NCBI RefSeq assembly: GCF_051958935.1
Contig: NZ_JBQCFP010000108.1
Span: 1 to 53,685, forward strand
DNA from: Dokdonella_A sp051958935
Lineage (GTDB): Bacteria > Pseudomonadota > Gammaproteobacteria > Xanthomonadales > Rhodanobacteraceae
Direction: 5' to 3'
Length of the DNA stretch: 53,685 bases
Shown one piece after another: positions 25,570 through 34,936 of this stretch. The position numbers and the translations under genes are program-made. The stretch's first letter is position 1; each line of letters opens with the position of its first letter. Below the pieces are notes generated by a model. It saw nothing but the letters and a program-made list of their open reading frames with translations. It ran no database searches and was not told where the DNA came from.

Positions 25570-26889
25570 TCAGCGCTGGCGATACGGGCCCCAAGCGGGT
25601 TCACGCACGTCCCCCTCCGCGAGGCCCAGTCGTTGGCGCACGCGCCCGTCGGCAGACGCGGCGTACAGCACGCCGCGTATTCCTTCGCTGGCGGCATACA
25701 GCAGCATGCTTCCGTTCGGTGCGAAACTCGGGGCTTCGTCTTGGCTGCCCGGGGACACCAGGGTGTTCTGGTTGGTCGCCCGGTCGAGGACTGCAATACG
25801 ATACACGTTTCCGTTGCCCTGCACCATTGCAAGCTTGATGCCTTTGGCGTCGACGACGCTCGGGCTCGCGTTGTACTGGCCGGCGAACGTCACGCGCGTC
25901 GGCTCGCCGCCGCCCGGGGACACCTGGTAGATCTGCGGCTTGCCCGAACGGTCCGCGGTGAAGTACAGGGTCTGGCCATCCGGCGCCCAGCGCGGCTCGG
26001 TATCGATCGCGAAATGGCGCGTGACCTGGGTCGTCTGCCTGCTGGCGAGGTCGAGGATGTAGATGTCCGGATTGCCGCCCTTGGACAGGCTCACCGCGAG
26101 GCGGTTGCCGTCCGGCGAGAACGCGGGCGCGCTGTTGATGCCGCGGCTGCTCGATACGACCTGGCGCGAGCCGGTGCCGAGGTCCTGCACGTAGATGGCC
26201 GAATTGCCGCTTTCGAACGACACGTAGGCGATGCGCCTGCCGTCCTGCGACCACGCCGGCGACAGCAGCGCCTCGCGCGAGCGCACGACGACCTGCGGGT
26301 TGTAGCCGTCCGAATCGGCGACCATCAGCGCGTAGGACATGTTCTTCGGCGTGCCCGTCGCGGTGATGTAGGCGATGCGCGTCCAGAACGCGCCGCGCAC
26401 GCCGAGGATCTTCTCGTAGACCGCGTCGGCAACCTGGTGCGCGATGTCGCGCAGGCCGCTGCGCTGGCCGCTGATCGTGCCGTTCGCCTTGAGCGCCTGG
26501 CTGGCGACGTCGAACAGCTCCCATTCCACGCGCAGCGAACCGCCATCGCCCTCGACCATGCGGCCGACCACGAGCCAGTCCTGCTTGAGCAGGCGCCACG
26601 TCGCGAACTTGACTTCGCCCTGCCGCGTCGGGAATTCGACGATGTCGTTCTTCGGCAAGGTGCGGAACTGGCCCGAGCGCGCGAGGTCGGCGCGAACGAT
26701 CTCGCCCGGATTCGACTCCGGCGGCACGCTCGCGCCATCGAAGCCGAACGGGATCACCGCGATCGGCAGCGCGGAGGCGTTGCCGTTGACGATGTCGATG
26801 TCCAGCTGCGCATGCGCCGCGCGGCCGAACCCGCAGGCCGCGACGAGGATGAAGGCGAGCCTGCCCAGTAAGCGTGCGAATTTCGTCAT
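25570..26889 (-). CDS. tolB: Tol-Pal system protein TolB
   Basis: 439 residues from the ATG at 26889. The signal peptide is FARLLGRLAFILVAACGFGRAAHAQ. The mature N-terminus LDIDIVNGNASALPIAVIPF is the TolB box and TolA-binding strand. The C-terminal six-bladed beta-propeller has repeated SPAWSQDGRRIAYVSFESGN, APAFSPDGNRLAVSLSKGGN, EPRWAPDGQTLYFTADRSG and APSFAPNGSMLLYAAS motifs. It shuttles in the periplasm between Pal and TolA. Immediately upstream is a secreted TolA domain III copy. Confidence 0.96.
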   Translation of the reverse strand: MTKFARLLGRLAFILVAACGFGRAAHAQLDIDIVNGNASALPIAVIPFGFDGASVPPESNPGEIVRADLARSGQFRTLPKNDIVEFPTRQGEVKFATWRLLKQDWLVVGRMVEGDGGSLRVEWELFDVASQALKANGTISGQRSGLRDIAHQVADAVYEKILGVRGAFWTRIAYITATGTPKNMSYALMVADSDGYNPQVVVRSREALLSPAWSQDGRRIAYVSFESGNSAIYVQDLGTGSRQVVSSSRGINSAPAFSPDGNRLAVSLSKGGNPDIYILDLASRQTTQVTRHFAIDTEPRWAPDGQTLYFTADRSGKPQIYQVSPGGGEPTRVTFAGQYNASPSVVDAKGIKLAMVQGNGNVYRIAVLDRATNQNTLVSPGSQDEAPSFAPNGSMLLYAASEGIRGVLYAASADGRVRQRLGLAEGDVREPAWGPYRQR

Positions 26890-26893
26890 CGGC

Positions 26894-27244
26894 CTATCCG
26901 TCGTATCTGAAAGTGAACGTGATGTCGCGCTGGAACACGGTTTCGTAGCCGCGGTATGGCAGGGGTGCGGCGCGCAGCGCCGCCTGCTCGATCGACGCCC
27001 GCGTGGCCGGGTCGGCGTCGCAGGGCGGGACGAGCGACACCGCGACGATGTCGCCACCCGGAAGCTGTTCGATCTTCAGCGTGCACGCAAAACCCGCCTC
27101 GGCGCTTCGCGGCCGCAACCAGGCATGGGTCACGGCCGAATGGACCGCCGCCGCGTAGCGCGCAGCCACGCCATCGTCGGCCGAGGCGCGACCGGCCGCG
27201 AGGCCGGCAATGGCGAGCAGGACTGGAACGAGCGCCACAGCCAT
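26894..27244 (-). CDS. Stand-alone secreted copy of TolA C-terminal domain (domain III)
   Basis: 116 residues. The ATG at 27244 follows AGGGGG eight bases upstream. The hydrophobic start AVALVPVLLAIAGLAAGRASA looks like a signal peptide cut before DDG, although it lacks a positive charge at the very N-terminus. The remaining 89 residues (ARYAAAVHSAVTHAWLRP to the end) match the last 89 of TolA just upstream at about 56 identical positions by hand alignment. This includes both domain III cysteines and the FTFRxDG end. TolA's membrane anchor and Lys/Glu helix are absent. Position between tolA and tolB suggests a tandem duplication that lost its stalk. Function unknown; it could bind TolB or Pal. 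Confidence 0.85.
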   Translation of the reverse strand: MAVALVPVLLAIAGLAAGRASADDGVAARYAAAVHSAVTHAWLRPRSAEAGFACTLKIEQLPGGDIVAVSLVPPCDADPATRASIEQAALRAAPLPYRGYETVFQRDITFTFRYDG

Positions 27245-27272
27245 CGCGTCCCCCTTCGACGTTGCGCCGATA

Positions 27273-28193
27273 CTACCCATCGAACCTGAAGGTGAACTTG
27301 ATATTGCGCTGGAACACCTTCTCATAGCCCTGGTACGGCAGCGGCGCCGCCTTCATCACCGCCTGTTCGATCGACGTGCGCGTGACCGGGTCGGCGTTGC
27401 AGGGCGAGCCGATCGACACGCTGATCACATCGCCGCCCGGGATCTGGGCGATGGTGAGCACGCAGCGCAGGCCCGCCTGGGCATTGTCCGGGCGGTTCCA
27501 GTTGTTCGTCACCGCGGCCTGGATCGCCGCCGAATAGCGCGCGGTGAGGTCGTCGTCCTGCCCGCCGGCGCCTGTCTGCGCCTGCGGCGCTTCATGCTCG
27601 GCCTCGGGCGCGGCCTGTGCCTGGGCCTGCTTCTGGTTGCGGTCTTCGATCTGCGCCAGGCGCTCGCGTTCGAGCTTGAGCTTCTTCTCGACCGCCTCGC
27701 GCTCCTTGCGGATCTCGGCGAGCTGCTTCTGCTGCTCTTCGCGCAGCTTGCGCTGCTTCTCCTCTTCGAGCTCGACCTGTCGCTGGCGGACCTTCTCTTC
27801 CTGCTCGCGCTTTTCCTGCTCGGCCTTCTCCTGCGCAAGCGCGGCGACGCGCTCCTGGTCGACCGGGCTCGGCTTCTGCAGTTCGTTCGGCGTCTGCTGC
27901 TCGGGCTTTGGGGGTTCGGGCTGCTCGACGGGCTTGGGTTCTGGCTTGGGCGGCTCCGGCTTCGGCGGCTCGGGCTTGGCCGGCGGCTTCGCCGGTTGCG
28001 GCTTCTGCGCGCCCGCGCGCGCCTTCGGCGCCGCCGTCGGCCCGACCAGCGTCGCCTCGATCACCGGTCCCGGCATCGTCACCGGGCGTGTTTCGTGCGT
28101 CCACCAGAGCCCGACCAGCAACGCGAGGATGCACAGCAGGTGCAGCGCCATCGCGAGCGCGAACGCACGCAGCTTGTCGCCGAACGTCTCCAT
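27273..28193 (-). CDS. tolA: Tol-Pal system protein TolA
   Basis: 306 residues, shorter than the about 420 of E. coli. A single inner-membrane helix (residues 11-31) holds His18 in ALHLLCILALL, the TolQR contact. Next come a Pro/Lys linker (PAKPPAKPEPPKPEPPKP) and a long charged coiled-coil helix II (about residues 112-190). The C-terminal domain III (about residues 218-306) has two cysteines (LRCVLTI, SPCNADP). It transmits proton-motive energy from TolQR to TolB/Pal. It starts four bases after the tolR stop. Domain III is duplicated in the next gene. Confidence 0.95.
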   Translation of the reverse strand: METFGDKLRAFALAMALHLLCILALLVGLWWTHETRPVTMPGPVIEATLVGPTAAPKARAGAQKPQPAKPPAKPEPPKPEPPKPEPKPVEQPEPPKPEQQTPNELQKPSPVDQERVAALAQEKAEQEKREQEEKVRQRQVELEEEKQRKLREEQQKQLAEIRKEREAVEKKLKLERERLAQIEDRNQKQAQAQAAPEAEHEAPQAQTGAGGQDDDLTARYSAAIQAAVTNNWNRPDNAQAGLRCVLTIAQIPGGDVISVSIGSPCNADPVTRTSIEQAVMKAAPLPYQGYEKVFQRNIKFTFRFDG

Positions 28194-28197
28194 CCGG

Positions 28198-28638
28198 TCA
28201 GTGGGCCTGTTCCGCTTGCACCGGCTGGCTCATGAGGCCGACCTTCGGCACGCCCGCCGACTGCAGCAGCACCATCGCCTGGTAGATCTTGCCGTAGTCG
28301 GCGCGCTGGTCGCCGGCGACGAGCACCGGTACCTGCGGATTGGCGCGGACGAAGGCCGACACCTTCTTGACCAGCGTGTCGGCGTCGATCGGCTCGCGCT
28401 GCGACGCGCCGAGGGTGAGGAACAGCGCCCCGCCCTCGTCGACGCTGACGACCGCCGGCTCCTTGTCGTTCTGGATCGCCTTCGCCGCCGACTGTGGCAG
28501 CTGGATGTCGACGCCGAGGTTGAGCAGCGGCGCGGTCACCATGAAGATGATGAGCAGCACGAGCATGACGTCGATATAGGGCACGACGTTGATCTCGGCC
28601 TTGAGTTTGCGCTTGTGGCGGCGGGATGCGATGGCCAT
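28198..28638 (-). CDS. tolR: Tol-Pal system protein TolR
   Basis: 146 residues. One transmembrane helix carries the proton-path aspartate Asp23 in INVVPYIDVMLVLLIIFMVTAP. The ExbD/TolR periplasmic domain follows, with VSVDEGGALFL and VPVLVAGDQRADYGKIYQAMVLLQSAGV. It forms the motor with TolQ. It is separated from tolQ by a GGGCTGA heptamer element but lies on the same strand. Confidence 0.95.
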   Translation of the reverse strand: MAIASRRHKRKLKAEINVVPYIDVMLVLLIIFMVTAPLLNLGVDIQLPQSAAKAIQNDKEPAVVSVDEGGALFLTLGASQREPIDADTLVKKVSAFVRANPQVPVLVAGDQRADYGKIYQAMVLLQSAGVPKVGLMSQPVQAEQAH

Positions 28639-28646
28639 TCGTCTAT

Positions 28647-28766
28647 AGGGCTGAGGGCTGAGGGCCTTGGGCTGATGAAGCAGCTGGCGGGATCTGCAAC
28701 GTCCGAAGCGGGCGATCGGGGCTTGGCCGGGGGTCTGTAGCAGCCCTCGGCCGTCCGCCCTCGGCC
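28647..28766. repeat. Paired heptamer element, GGGCTGA family, tolQ-tolR
   Basis: The left arm 28647-28677 is GGGCTGA, GGGCTGA, GGGCCTT, GGGCTGA. The right arm 28741-28766 is degenerate but keeps 7-base phase (AGCCCTC, GGCCGTC, CGCCCTC). It fills the gap between two genes of an otherwise tight operon. Confidence 0.7.
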
Positions 28767-29447
28767 TTACTCGTCCACATGCGCCTGCCGCGCCAGGATC
28801 GAGGAGAACTCCTCGACGAACGTGTCATAGCGCAGGCTGATGCGTTCGAGCTTGGTCGAATAGCGGTTGTACGCCCACACCGCGGGAATCGCCGCGAACA
28901 GGCCCATCGCGGTCGCGATGAGCGCCTCGGAAATGCCGGGCGCGACCATCGCGATGGTCGCTTCCTTGACGTTGGCGAGGCCCTGGAACGCGATCATGAT
29001 GCCCCACACGGTGCCGAACAGGCCCACGTACGGACTGATCGAACCCACGTTGGCGAGGAACTCCAGGCTGTGCTCGAGGCGGTCGACTTCGCGCGTCGAG
29101 GCCACGCGCATCGCGCGCTGCGCGCCCTCGAGCAGCGCGCGCGAGTCGACACCGCGGCGCTGGCGCAGCCGCGCGAACTCGCGAAAGCCCGCTTCGAAGA
29201 TCGCGCCGCTGCCACTGACGCGCTCGCCGGCGCCGCTGATCTCCTTGAACAGGCCCGCGAGATCGGCGCCGGACCAGAAACGCTCCTCGAACTCGTCGGC
29301 GCTCGCGTTGGCGCGATCGAGCAACGCCTTCTTGCGGAAGATGATGAACCACGACGCGATCGAGAAACCGATCAGGATTCCGAGCACGAGCTTGACCGGC
29401 AGGCTGGCGCCGAGGATCAGGGCGAGGACGTTCAGTTCCGAGTTCAT
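28767..29447 (-). CDS. tolQ: Tol-Pal system protein TolQ
   Basis: 226 residues with three transmembrane segments: residues about 15-37 (PVKLVLGILIGFSIASWFIIF), a second around VGLFGTVWGIMIAFQGL and a third around ISEALIATAMGLFAAIPAVWAYN. These are the MotA/ExbB/TolQ family helices lining the proton channel with TolR. Its ATG overlaps the ybgC stop by four bases (ATGA), so the two are translationally coupled. Confidence 0.96.
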   Translation of the reverse strand: MNSELNVLALILGASLPVKLVLGILIGFSIASWFIIFRKKALLDRANASADEFEERFWSGADLAGLFKEISGAGERVSGSGAIFEAGFREFARLRQRRGVDSRALLEGAQRAMRVASTREVDRLEHSLEFLANVGSISPYVGLFGTVWGIMIAFQGLANVKEATIAMVAPGISEALIATAMGLFAAIPAVWAYNRYSTKLERISLRYDTFVEEFSSILARQAHVDE

Positions 29448-29845
29448 GCAGGGGCGATTTCCTGGAGCAGGTGATTCGGGATGGGACGCGGGCGGAACTT
29501 CTGCGCGTCGAGGCAGGCGATGCGCACCTGCGCTTCGACCAGCGCTTTCGGCTCCGGTTCACGCAACAACTGCTGGCGTACGCGCAAGCTCGCGCTGCGC
29601 AGGTCCTCGATCGCGACCGTCGCACTCAGGAGGTCGTCCAGCCGTGCCGGCGCATTGAACGCGAGTTCCATGCGATGCACCACGAAGACGATGCCTTCCT
29701 GCTCGCGCAGTCGCTGCTGGCCGATGCCGGACGCACGGAACCACTCGCTGCGCGCACGCTCGAGGAAGTGCAGGTAGCGCGCATGATAGACGACTCCGCC
29801 GGCGTCGGTGTCTTCCCAGTAGACGCGGCAGGGCCAGGCGAACAC
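29444..29845 (-). CDS. ybgC: Acyl-CoA thioesterase YbgC (Tol-Pal cluster)
   Basis: 133 residues if the GTG at 29845 is used (VFAWPCRVYWEDTDAGG). It is a hotdog-fold 4-hydroxybenzoyl-CoA thioesterase type; the active segment is YWEDTDAGGVVYHARYLHFLERAR. The start is uncertain: no ATG lies in frame upstream, only GTG 29845, GTG 29890 and TTG 29902, and bases 29851-29879 are a heptamer arm. By comparison with E. coli, whose protein begins about eight residues before RVYYEDTDAGG, the GTG at 29845 fits best, but it has no Shine-Dalgarno sequence. The gene heads tolQRAB-pal. Confidence 0.88.
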   Translation of the reverse strand: MFAWPCRVYWEDTDAGGVVYHARYLHFLERARSEWFRASGIGQQRLREQEGIVFVVHRMELAFNAPARLDDLLSATVAIEDLRSASLRVRQQLLREPEPKALVEAQVRIACLDAQKFRPRPIPNHLLQEIAPA

Positions 29846-29850
29846 AGGCC

Positions 29851-29938
29851 GGGAATGGAGAATCGGGAATCGGGAATGGTTCAAAAGCACTCCGATCAGC
29901 AATGGGTGGATGGGTGAAGAGAGACTGCTCGCTATTCC

Positions 29939-29968
<30 letters not shown>
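29851..29968. repeat. Paired heptamer element, GGGGAAT family, ruvB-ybgC
   Basis: The left arm 29851-29879 is GGGAATG, GAGAATC, GGGAATC, GGGAATG. The core (29880-29932) begins GTTCAA. The right arm 29933-29968 is TATTCCC, TATTCCC, TATTCCC, CATTCCC, GATTCCC. The right arm encodes the last residues of RuvB; the left arm abuts the ybgC start. Confidence 0.85.
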
Positions 29969-30991
<1,023 letters not shown>

Positions 30992-30999
30992 CGAGAGCC

Positions 31000-31135
31000 G
31001 GGAATGGGAATGGGGAATGGTCGACGACGGATTATCGTCGCCTTTCCGGAGTGACGATAGCAGCGTCCCTCCGGCATCGCAGCGACCGTTCATCAAGGCC
31101 GGGCTTCACCATTCCTATTCCCGTTCCCCATTCCC
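31000..31135. repeat. Paired heptamer element, GGGGAAT family, kup-ruvB
   Basis: The left arm 31000-31020 is GGGAATGGGAATGGGGAATG. The core of 88 bases contains TCGACGACGGATTATCGTCG. The right arm 31109-31135 is CATTCCTATTCCCGTTCCCC. The left arm lies eight bases from the ruvB ATG. Confidence 0.8.
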
Positions 31136-31140
31136 GGCCC

Positions 31141-33030
31141 TCAGATCTCCACCTGCGTCCCCAATTCGATCAGCCGGTTGCCGGGGATCTGGAAGAACGC
31201 GGTCGCCGGGATCGCATTGCGCTGCATGAAGGCGAACAGCTTGTCGCGCCAGAGCGCCATGCCGGGTCGGTCGGTCGCGACGATGCTTTCGCGGCTGAGG
31301 AAGAAGGTCGTGTCCATCATGTCGAACGGCTGGCCACAGTTGGTGACCGTTTCGAGCATGTTCGGCACGTCCGGGTCCTCGGCGAAGCCGAAGCGCAACG
31401 TCACGCGGTAGAAGTCGTCGCCGAGCGGCTCGACGCCGACGCGCTCGTCGTTCTCGGCGATCGGCGTGTCGACGGTCTCCACCGTGAGCATCACGTTGCG
31501 TTCGTGCAGCACCTTGTTGTGCTTGAGGTTGTGCAGCAGCGCGTGCGGCACGCCCTCCTGGTTCGCGGTGAGGAACACCGCGGTGCCCGGCACCCGCAGC
31601 GGCGGATGCGCGACGATCGAGGCAATGAACGGCTCCAGCGCGAGGCCGCCGTGCTTGATCTCGCGCACGACGAGTTCGCGGCCACGGCGCCAGGTCGCCA
31701 TCAGGGTGAAGATCACCGTGCCGAGCACGAGCGGGAACCAGCCGCCATGCTCGACCTTGTCCGCATTGGCGGTCAGGAAGGCCAGATCGACGAACAGGAA
31801 CAGGATGCCGACCAGCGCGACGCGCGCACGGGTCCAGTTCCACATGCGGCGGAACACGATCATGACGAGGATCGAGTCGATCGTCATCGTGCCGACCACG
31901 GCGATGCCATAGGCGGCGCCGAGGTTGTCCGACGAGCGGAAACCGACCACTACCGCGAGCGTGAGCACGAGCAGCATGCGGTTGATCCACGGCAGGTAGA
32001 TCTGTCCCATCTGTTCGTGCGAGGTGTGGCGCACCTGCATGCGCGGCAGGAAACCGAGCTGGATCGCCTCGCGCGTGACCGAGAACGCACCCGAGATGAC
32101 TGCCTGCGAGGCGATTACCGCCGCCGCGGTCGCGAGCACGATCATCGGCACGAGCAGCATCGGCGGCACCATCAGGAACAGCGGGTTCTCGGCCGCCTTC
32201 GGGTCGGCGATCAACAGCGCGCCCTGGCCGAAGTAGTTGAGCACGAGCGCGGGCAGCACGAAGCCGAACCACGACCAGCGGATCGGCTTCTTGCCGAAGT
32301 GGCCCATGTCCGCATACAGCGCCTCCGCGCCGGTGATCGCGAGGATGACCGTGCCGAGCGTGAAGAACGCGGTCCAGCGCGCCTGCGCGAAGAACTCGAT
32401 CGCATAATACGGCGACAGCGCGCGCAGCACGGCGGGGTGCTGCGCGACGTGCCATACGCCGAGCACGGCGAGCGCGAGGAACCACAGGATCATCACCGGC
32501 GCGAATACCGCGCCGACCTTGCCGGTGCCGCGGTTCTGGAATGCGAACAGGCCGACGATGATCAGCGCCGACAGCGGCACGACCCAGTGCGCGAGGCCGG
32601 GCGCGAGCACCTCCATGCCCTCGACCGCGCCGAGCACCGAGATCGCGGGCGTGATCACGCCGTCGCCGAAGAACAGCGCGGCACCGAACAGGCCGAGCAC
32701 GACGATCCACCAGCGCGCGCGCTGGCTCGATCGCACGCTGCGCTGGGCAAGCGCGGTCAGCGCCATGATGCCGCCCTCGCCCTTGTTGTCGGCGCGCATG
32801 ATGAAGCCGGCGTACTTGACCGAAACCACGAGGATCAGCGACCAGAACACGAGCGAGAGGACGCCGAGCACGTTCGCCGTGGTCGGCGGCGCACCGTGCA
32901 CGCCGAACGTCTGCTTGATCGTGTAGAGCGGACTCGTGCCGATGTCGCCGTAGACGACGCCGATCGCACCGAGCACGAGTGCGCGCGTGCGAGTGCCGAC
33001 GTCGTCGCCGTTACCGATGTCCTCTCTCAT
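31141..33030 (-). CDS. kup: Low-affinity potassium uptake protein Kup
   Basis: 629 residues, full family length. It begins LVLGAIGVVYGDIGTSPLYT, the Kup/HAK signature, followed by about twelve transmembrane helices (for example ALFFGDGVITPAISVLGAVEG and FFTLGTVILAITGAEALYADMGHFG). A C-terminal cytoplasmic domain from about residue 460 includes RVPGTAVFLTANQEGVPHALLHNLKHNKVLHE. It is a proton-coupled potassium importer. GAGAGAG precedes the ATG at 33030. It lies 13 bases after ruvA and before ruvB, splitting the ruv genes. Confidence 0.96.
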   Translation of the reverse strand: MREDIGNGDDVGTRTRALVLGAIGVVYGDIGTSPLYTIKQTFGVHGAPPTTANVLGVLSLVFWSLILVVSVKYAGFIMRADNKGEGGIMALTALAQRSVRSSQRARWWIVVLGLFGAALFFGDGVITPAISVLGAVEGMEVLAPGLAHWVVPLSALIIVGLFAFQNRGTGKVGAVFAPVMILWFLALAVLGVWHVAQHPAVLRALSPYYAIEFFAQARWTAFFTLGTVILAITGAEALYADMGHFGKKPIRWSWFGFVLPALVLNYFGQGALLIADPKAAENPLFLMVPPMLLVPMIVLATAAAVIASQAVISGAFSVTREAIQLGFLPRMQVRHTSHEQMGQIYLPWINRMLLVLTLAVVVGFRSSDNLGAAYGIAVVGTMTIDSILVMIVFRRMWNWTRARVALVGILFLFVDLAFLTANADKVEHGGWFPLVLGTVIFTLMATWRRGRELVVREIKHGGLALEPFIASIVAHPPLRVPGTAVFLTANQEGVPHALLHNLKHNKVLHERNVMLTVETVDTPIAENDERVGVEPLGDDFYRVTLRFGFAEDPDVPNMLETVTNCGQPFDMMDTTFFLSRESIVATDRPGMALWRDKLFAFMQRNAIPATAFFQIPGNRLIELGTQVEI

Positions 33031-33043
33031 GACAGCTCTCTCT

Positions 33044-33637
33044 TCAGCGCAGCGCCGCCTTGAGCGCCTTGCGGATGATGTCTTCGGCACGATCGCCGGG
33101 GGCGGCCGCGTCGCGCACGAGGCGCGTGACTTCGGCCGGCTTGTAGCCGAGCGCCTGCAGCGCGACGCCCGCTTCGGTGACCGGATCGACCGCGCCGGGC
33201 ATGCCGCCGATCGCGACGGGCATGCCGCCCGCGAGGCCATCGACGCGATCGCGCAGTTCCACCACCATGCGCTCGGCGGTCTTCTTGCCGATGCCCGGGA
33301 TGCGCGTGAGCGCGGTGATGTCGCCGCCCTGCACGAGCCGCGCGAACTCGTCGACGCTGACCCCCGAAAGCACCGACAGCGCGATCTTCGCGCCGACGCC
33401 GGACACCTTCTGCAGCGTGCGGAACAGGCTGCGTTCGGCCTCGCGCAGGAAACCGTACAGCGCGACCGTGTCTTCCTTGACCGCGTAGTGCGTGCACAGG
33501 CTCACTTCGCGGCCCAGCTCGGGCAGGTCGAAGAACGTCGACATCGGCGCCTCGAGTTCGTAGCCGACGCCACCGACGTCGACCACCAGCCACGGCGGCT
33601 GCTTCGCGACGAGCACGCCCTTGAGCCGCCCGATCAT
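33044..33637 (-). CDS. ruvA: Holliday junction DNA helicase subunit RuvA
   Basis: 197 residues from the ATG at 33637 (MIGRLKGVLVAKQPPWLVVDVGGVGYE). It has an OB-fold N-terminus, two helix-hairpin-helix motifs (VSGVGAKIALSVLSG and IPGIGKKTAERMVVELRD), and a C-terminal RuvB-binding domain after a Gly/Pro linker. It binds four-way junctions and loads RuvB. The ATG overlaps the ruvC stop (ATGA), so the two are coupled. Confidence 0.96.
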   Translation of the reverse strand: MIGRLKGVLVAKQPPWLVVDVGGVGYELEAPMSTFFDLPELGREVSLCTHYAVKEDTVALYGFLREAERSLFRTLQKVSGVGAKIALSVLSGVSVDEFARLVQGGDITALTRIPGIGKKTAERMVVELRDRVDGLAGGMPVAIGGMPGAVDPVTEAGVALQALGYKPAEVTRLVRDAAAPGDRAEDIIRKALKAALR

Positions 33638-34158
33638 CGACGCCTCCTCCACGCTTCGCGCGGCAGGCCGAGCCGCTGCAGGCTCGAACGCGTGTGCGCG
33701 TGGGCGAGCGCGATCGCGAGCGCGTCGGCCGCATCGGCCTGCAGCCTGCCCGGCACCTGCAGCAGCAGGCCGACCATGTGCTGCACCTGCGCCTTGTCGC
33801 CCGCACCGGTGCCGACCACCGCCTGCTTCACTTCGCGCGCGGCGTACTCGGCGACGCCGAGGCCGTGGTGCATCACCGCGCAAATCGCCGCACCTCGTGC
33901 CTGGCCGAGCTTGAGCGCGGAATCGGCATTGTGCGAGACGAATACGCGCTCGATCGCGACTTCATGCGGCGCGTACTCGGCGACGATCGCGCCGATGCCA
34001 TCGAAGATGCGCTTGAGGCGCGCCGCGAATGTGTCGTCCTCGCCGTCCAGCACCTTGAGCGCAGTATGGAACACGTGGCGCGAACGCCCGGCCGGATCGA
34101 CGTCAATGATGCCGATGCCGGTGCGCTGGCTGCCGGGGTCGATGCCGAGGATGCGCAC
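33634..34158 (-). CDS. ruvC: Holliday junction resolvase RuvC
   Basis: 174 residues from the GTG at 34158 (VRILGIDPGSQRTGIGII). Catalytic acids are Asp7, Glu70 (VAIERVFV), Asp142 and Asp145 (ADAADALAIALAHAH), all in place. It cleaves Holliday junctions symmetrically. The GTG is chosen because it places Asp7 at the family position; no ATG is available nearby. It overlaps ruvA. Confidence 0.95.
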   Translation of the reverse strand: MRILGIDPGSQRTGIGIIDVDPAGRSRHVFHTALKVLDGEDDTFAARLKRIFDGIGAIVAEYAPHEVAIERVFVSHNADSALKLGQARGAAICAVMHHGLGVAEYAAREVKQAVVGTGAGDKAQVQHMVGLLLQVPGRLQADAADALAIALAHAHTRSSLQRLGLPREAWRRRR

Positions 34159-34237
34159 GACCGCGAGCGCTGGCTGGAGAGCAGTGATCGACACGATCCC
34201 GTTGGCTCGGCGAGAGAGGGGGAGTCTAGCGCAGCGG

Positions 34238-34936
34238 TCAGGGCGGCGTCGGCGCGAACTGCCCCGCGCGCAGGAACGCGACGGTGAGGTCGGCGACTTC
34301 GGACGAGAACAGCAGCCCCGTATGCGACGCGGCGACCGTGCGATGGTCGGCGATGCCGGCGAGCTGCGTCTCCTCCACCGATACCGTGCCGTCGTGCGGC
34401 GCGACGAGCGGGCCGAGCGTGATGCCGAGGCCGAACGGCAGCTTGCCGGCGATGACGCCGACGCGGCGCGAGCCCTTCCATGCGTCGACGCCTTCGAGCA
34501 GCGGCTCCGCACTCTGTCCGAGCAGGAGGCGCCCGCCCGGAAAACCGGTCAGTGCGCGCGCCACCGCGCTGCCGCGCAGCGGCGGCCCGATGCAGACGAT
34601 GCCGCCCTTCGGCAGGCCACGCACGCCGCGCGTCGCTTCGAGCGCGACCAGCGAACCCAAGCTGTGGCCGACCAGGTGCACCGCGTCCGCGTCCTGCGCC
34701 TGCATGCGTTCGCGAAGGCGCGTCACCGCGGGCTGGATGCCACGGAATACGCTCGCGTAGTCGATCGTCTCGACCGAATAACCGGCTTGGCGCAGCCGCC
34801 GCGCGAGCGGCAGCAAGGTGATGCCGCGCATCCAGATGCCGTGCAGCAGGATCACGTGCTCGCGCGGCGCGGACTCGACCGCGCGCGGCGTACGCGCCGC
34901 GCGCGAATCGATCGGCCGGCGCGACGCGCGACTCAT
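34238..34936 (-). CDS. Alpha/beta-hydrolase (esterase/lipase-like)
   Basis: 232 residues from the ATG at 34936, which overlaps the aspS stop (ATGA). The oxyanion region is VILLHGIWMRG, and the nucleophile elbow GHSLGSL holds the catalytic Ser. The acid is probably in VAPHDGTVSVEET and the histidine in TVAASHTGLLFS. An Arg-rich N-terminal tail of about 25 residues precedes the fold and no signal peptide is seen, suggesting a cytoplasmic enzyme. The substrate is unknown. It lies between aspS and ruvC on the same strand. Confidence 0.85.
   Translation of the reverse strand: MSRASRRPIDSRAARTPRAVESAPREHVILLHGIWMRGITLLPLARRLRQAGYSVETIDYASVFRGIQPAVTRLRERMQAQDADAVHLVGHSLGSLVALEATRGVRGLPKGGIVCIGPPLRGSAVARALTGFPGGRLLLGQSAEPLLEGVDAWKGSRRVGVIAGKLPFGLGITLGPLVAPHDGTVSVEETQLAGIADHRTVAASHTGLLFSSEVADLTVAFLRAGQFAPTPP

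Noticed and set aside
31051..33063. A 670-residue plus-strand frame opposite kup
   Set aside because: Rich in His, Arg, Asp and Glu with no hydrophobic core; it mirrors the third codon positions of kup.
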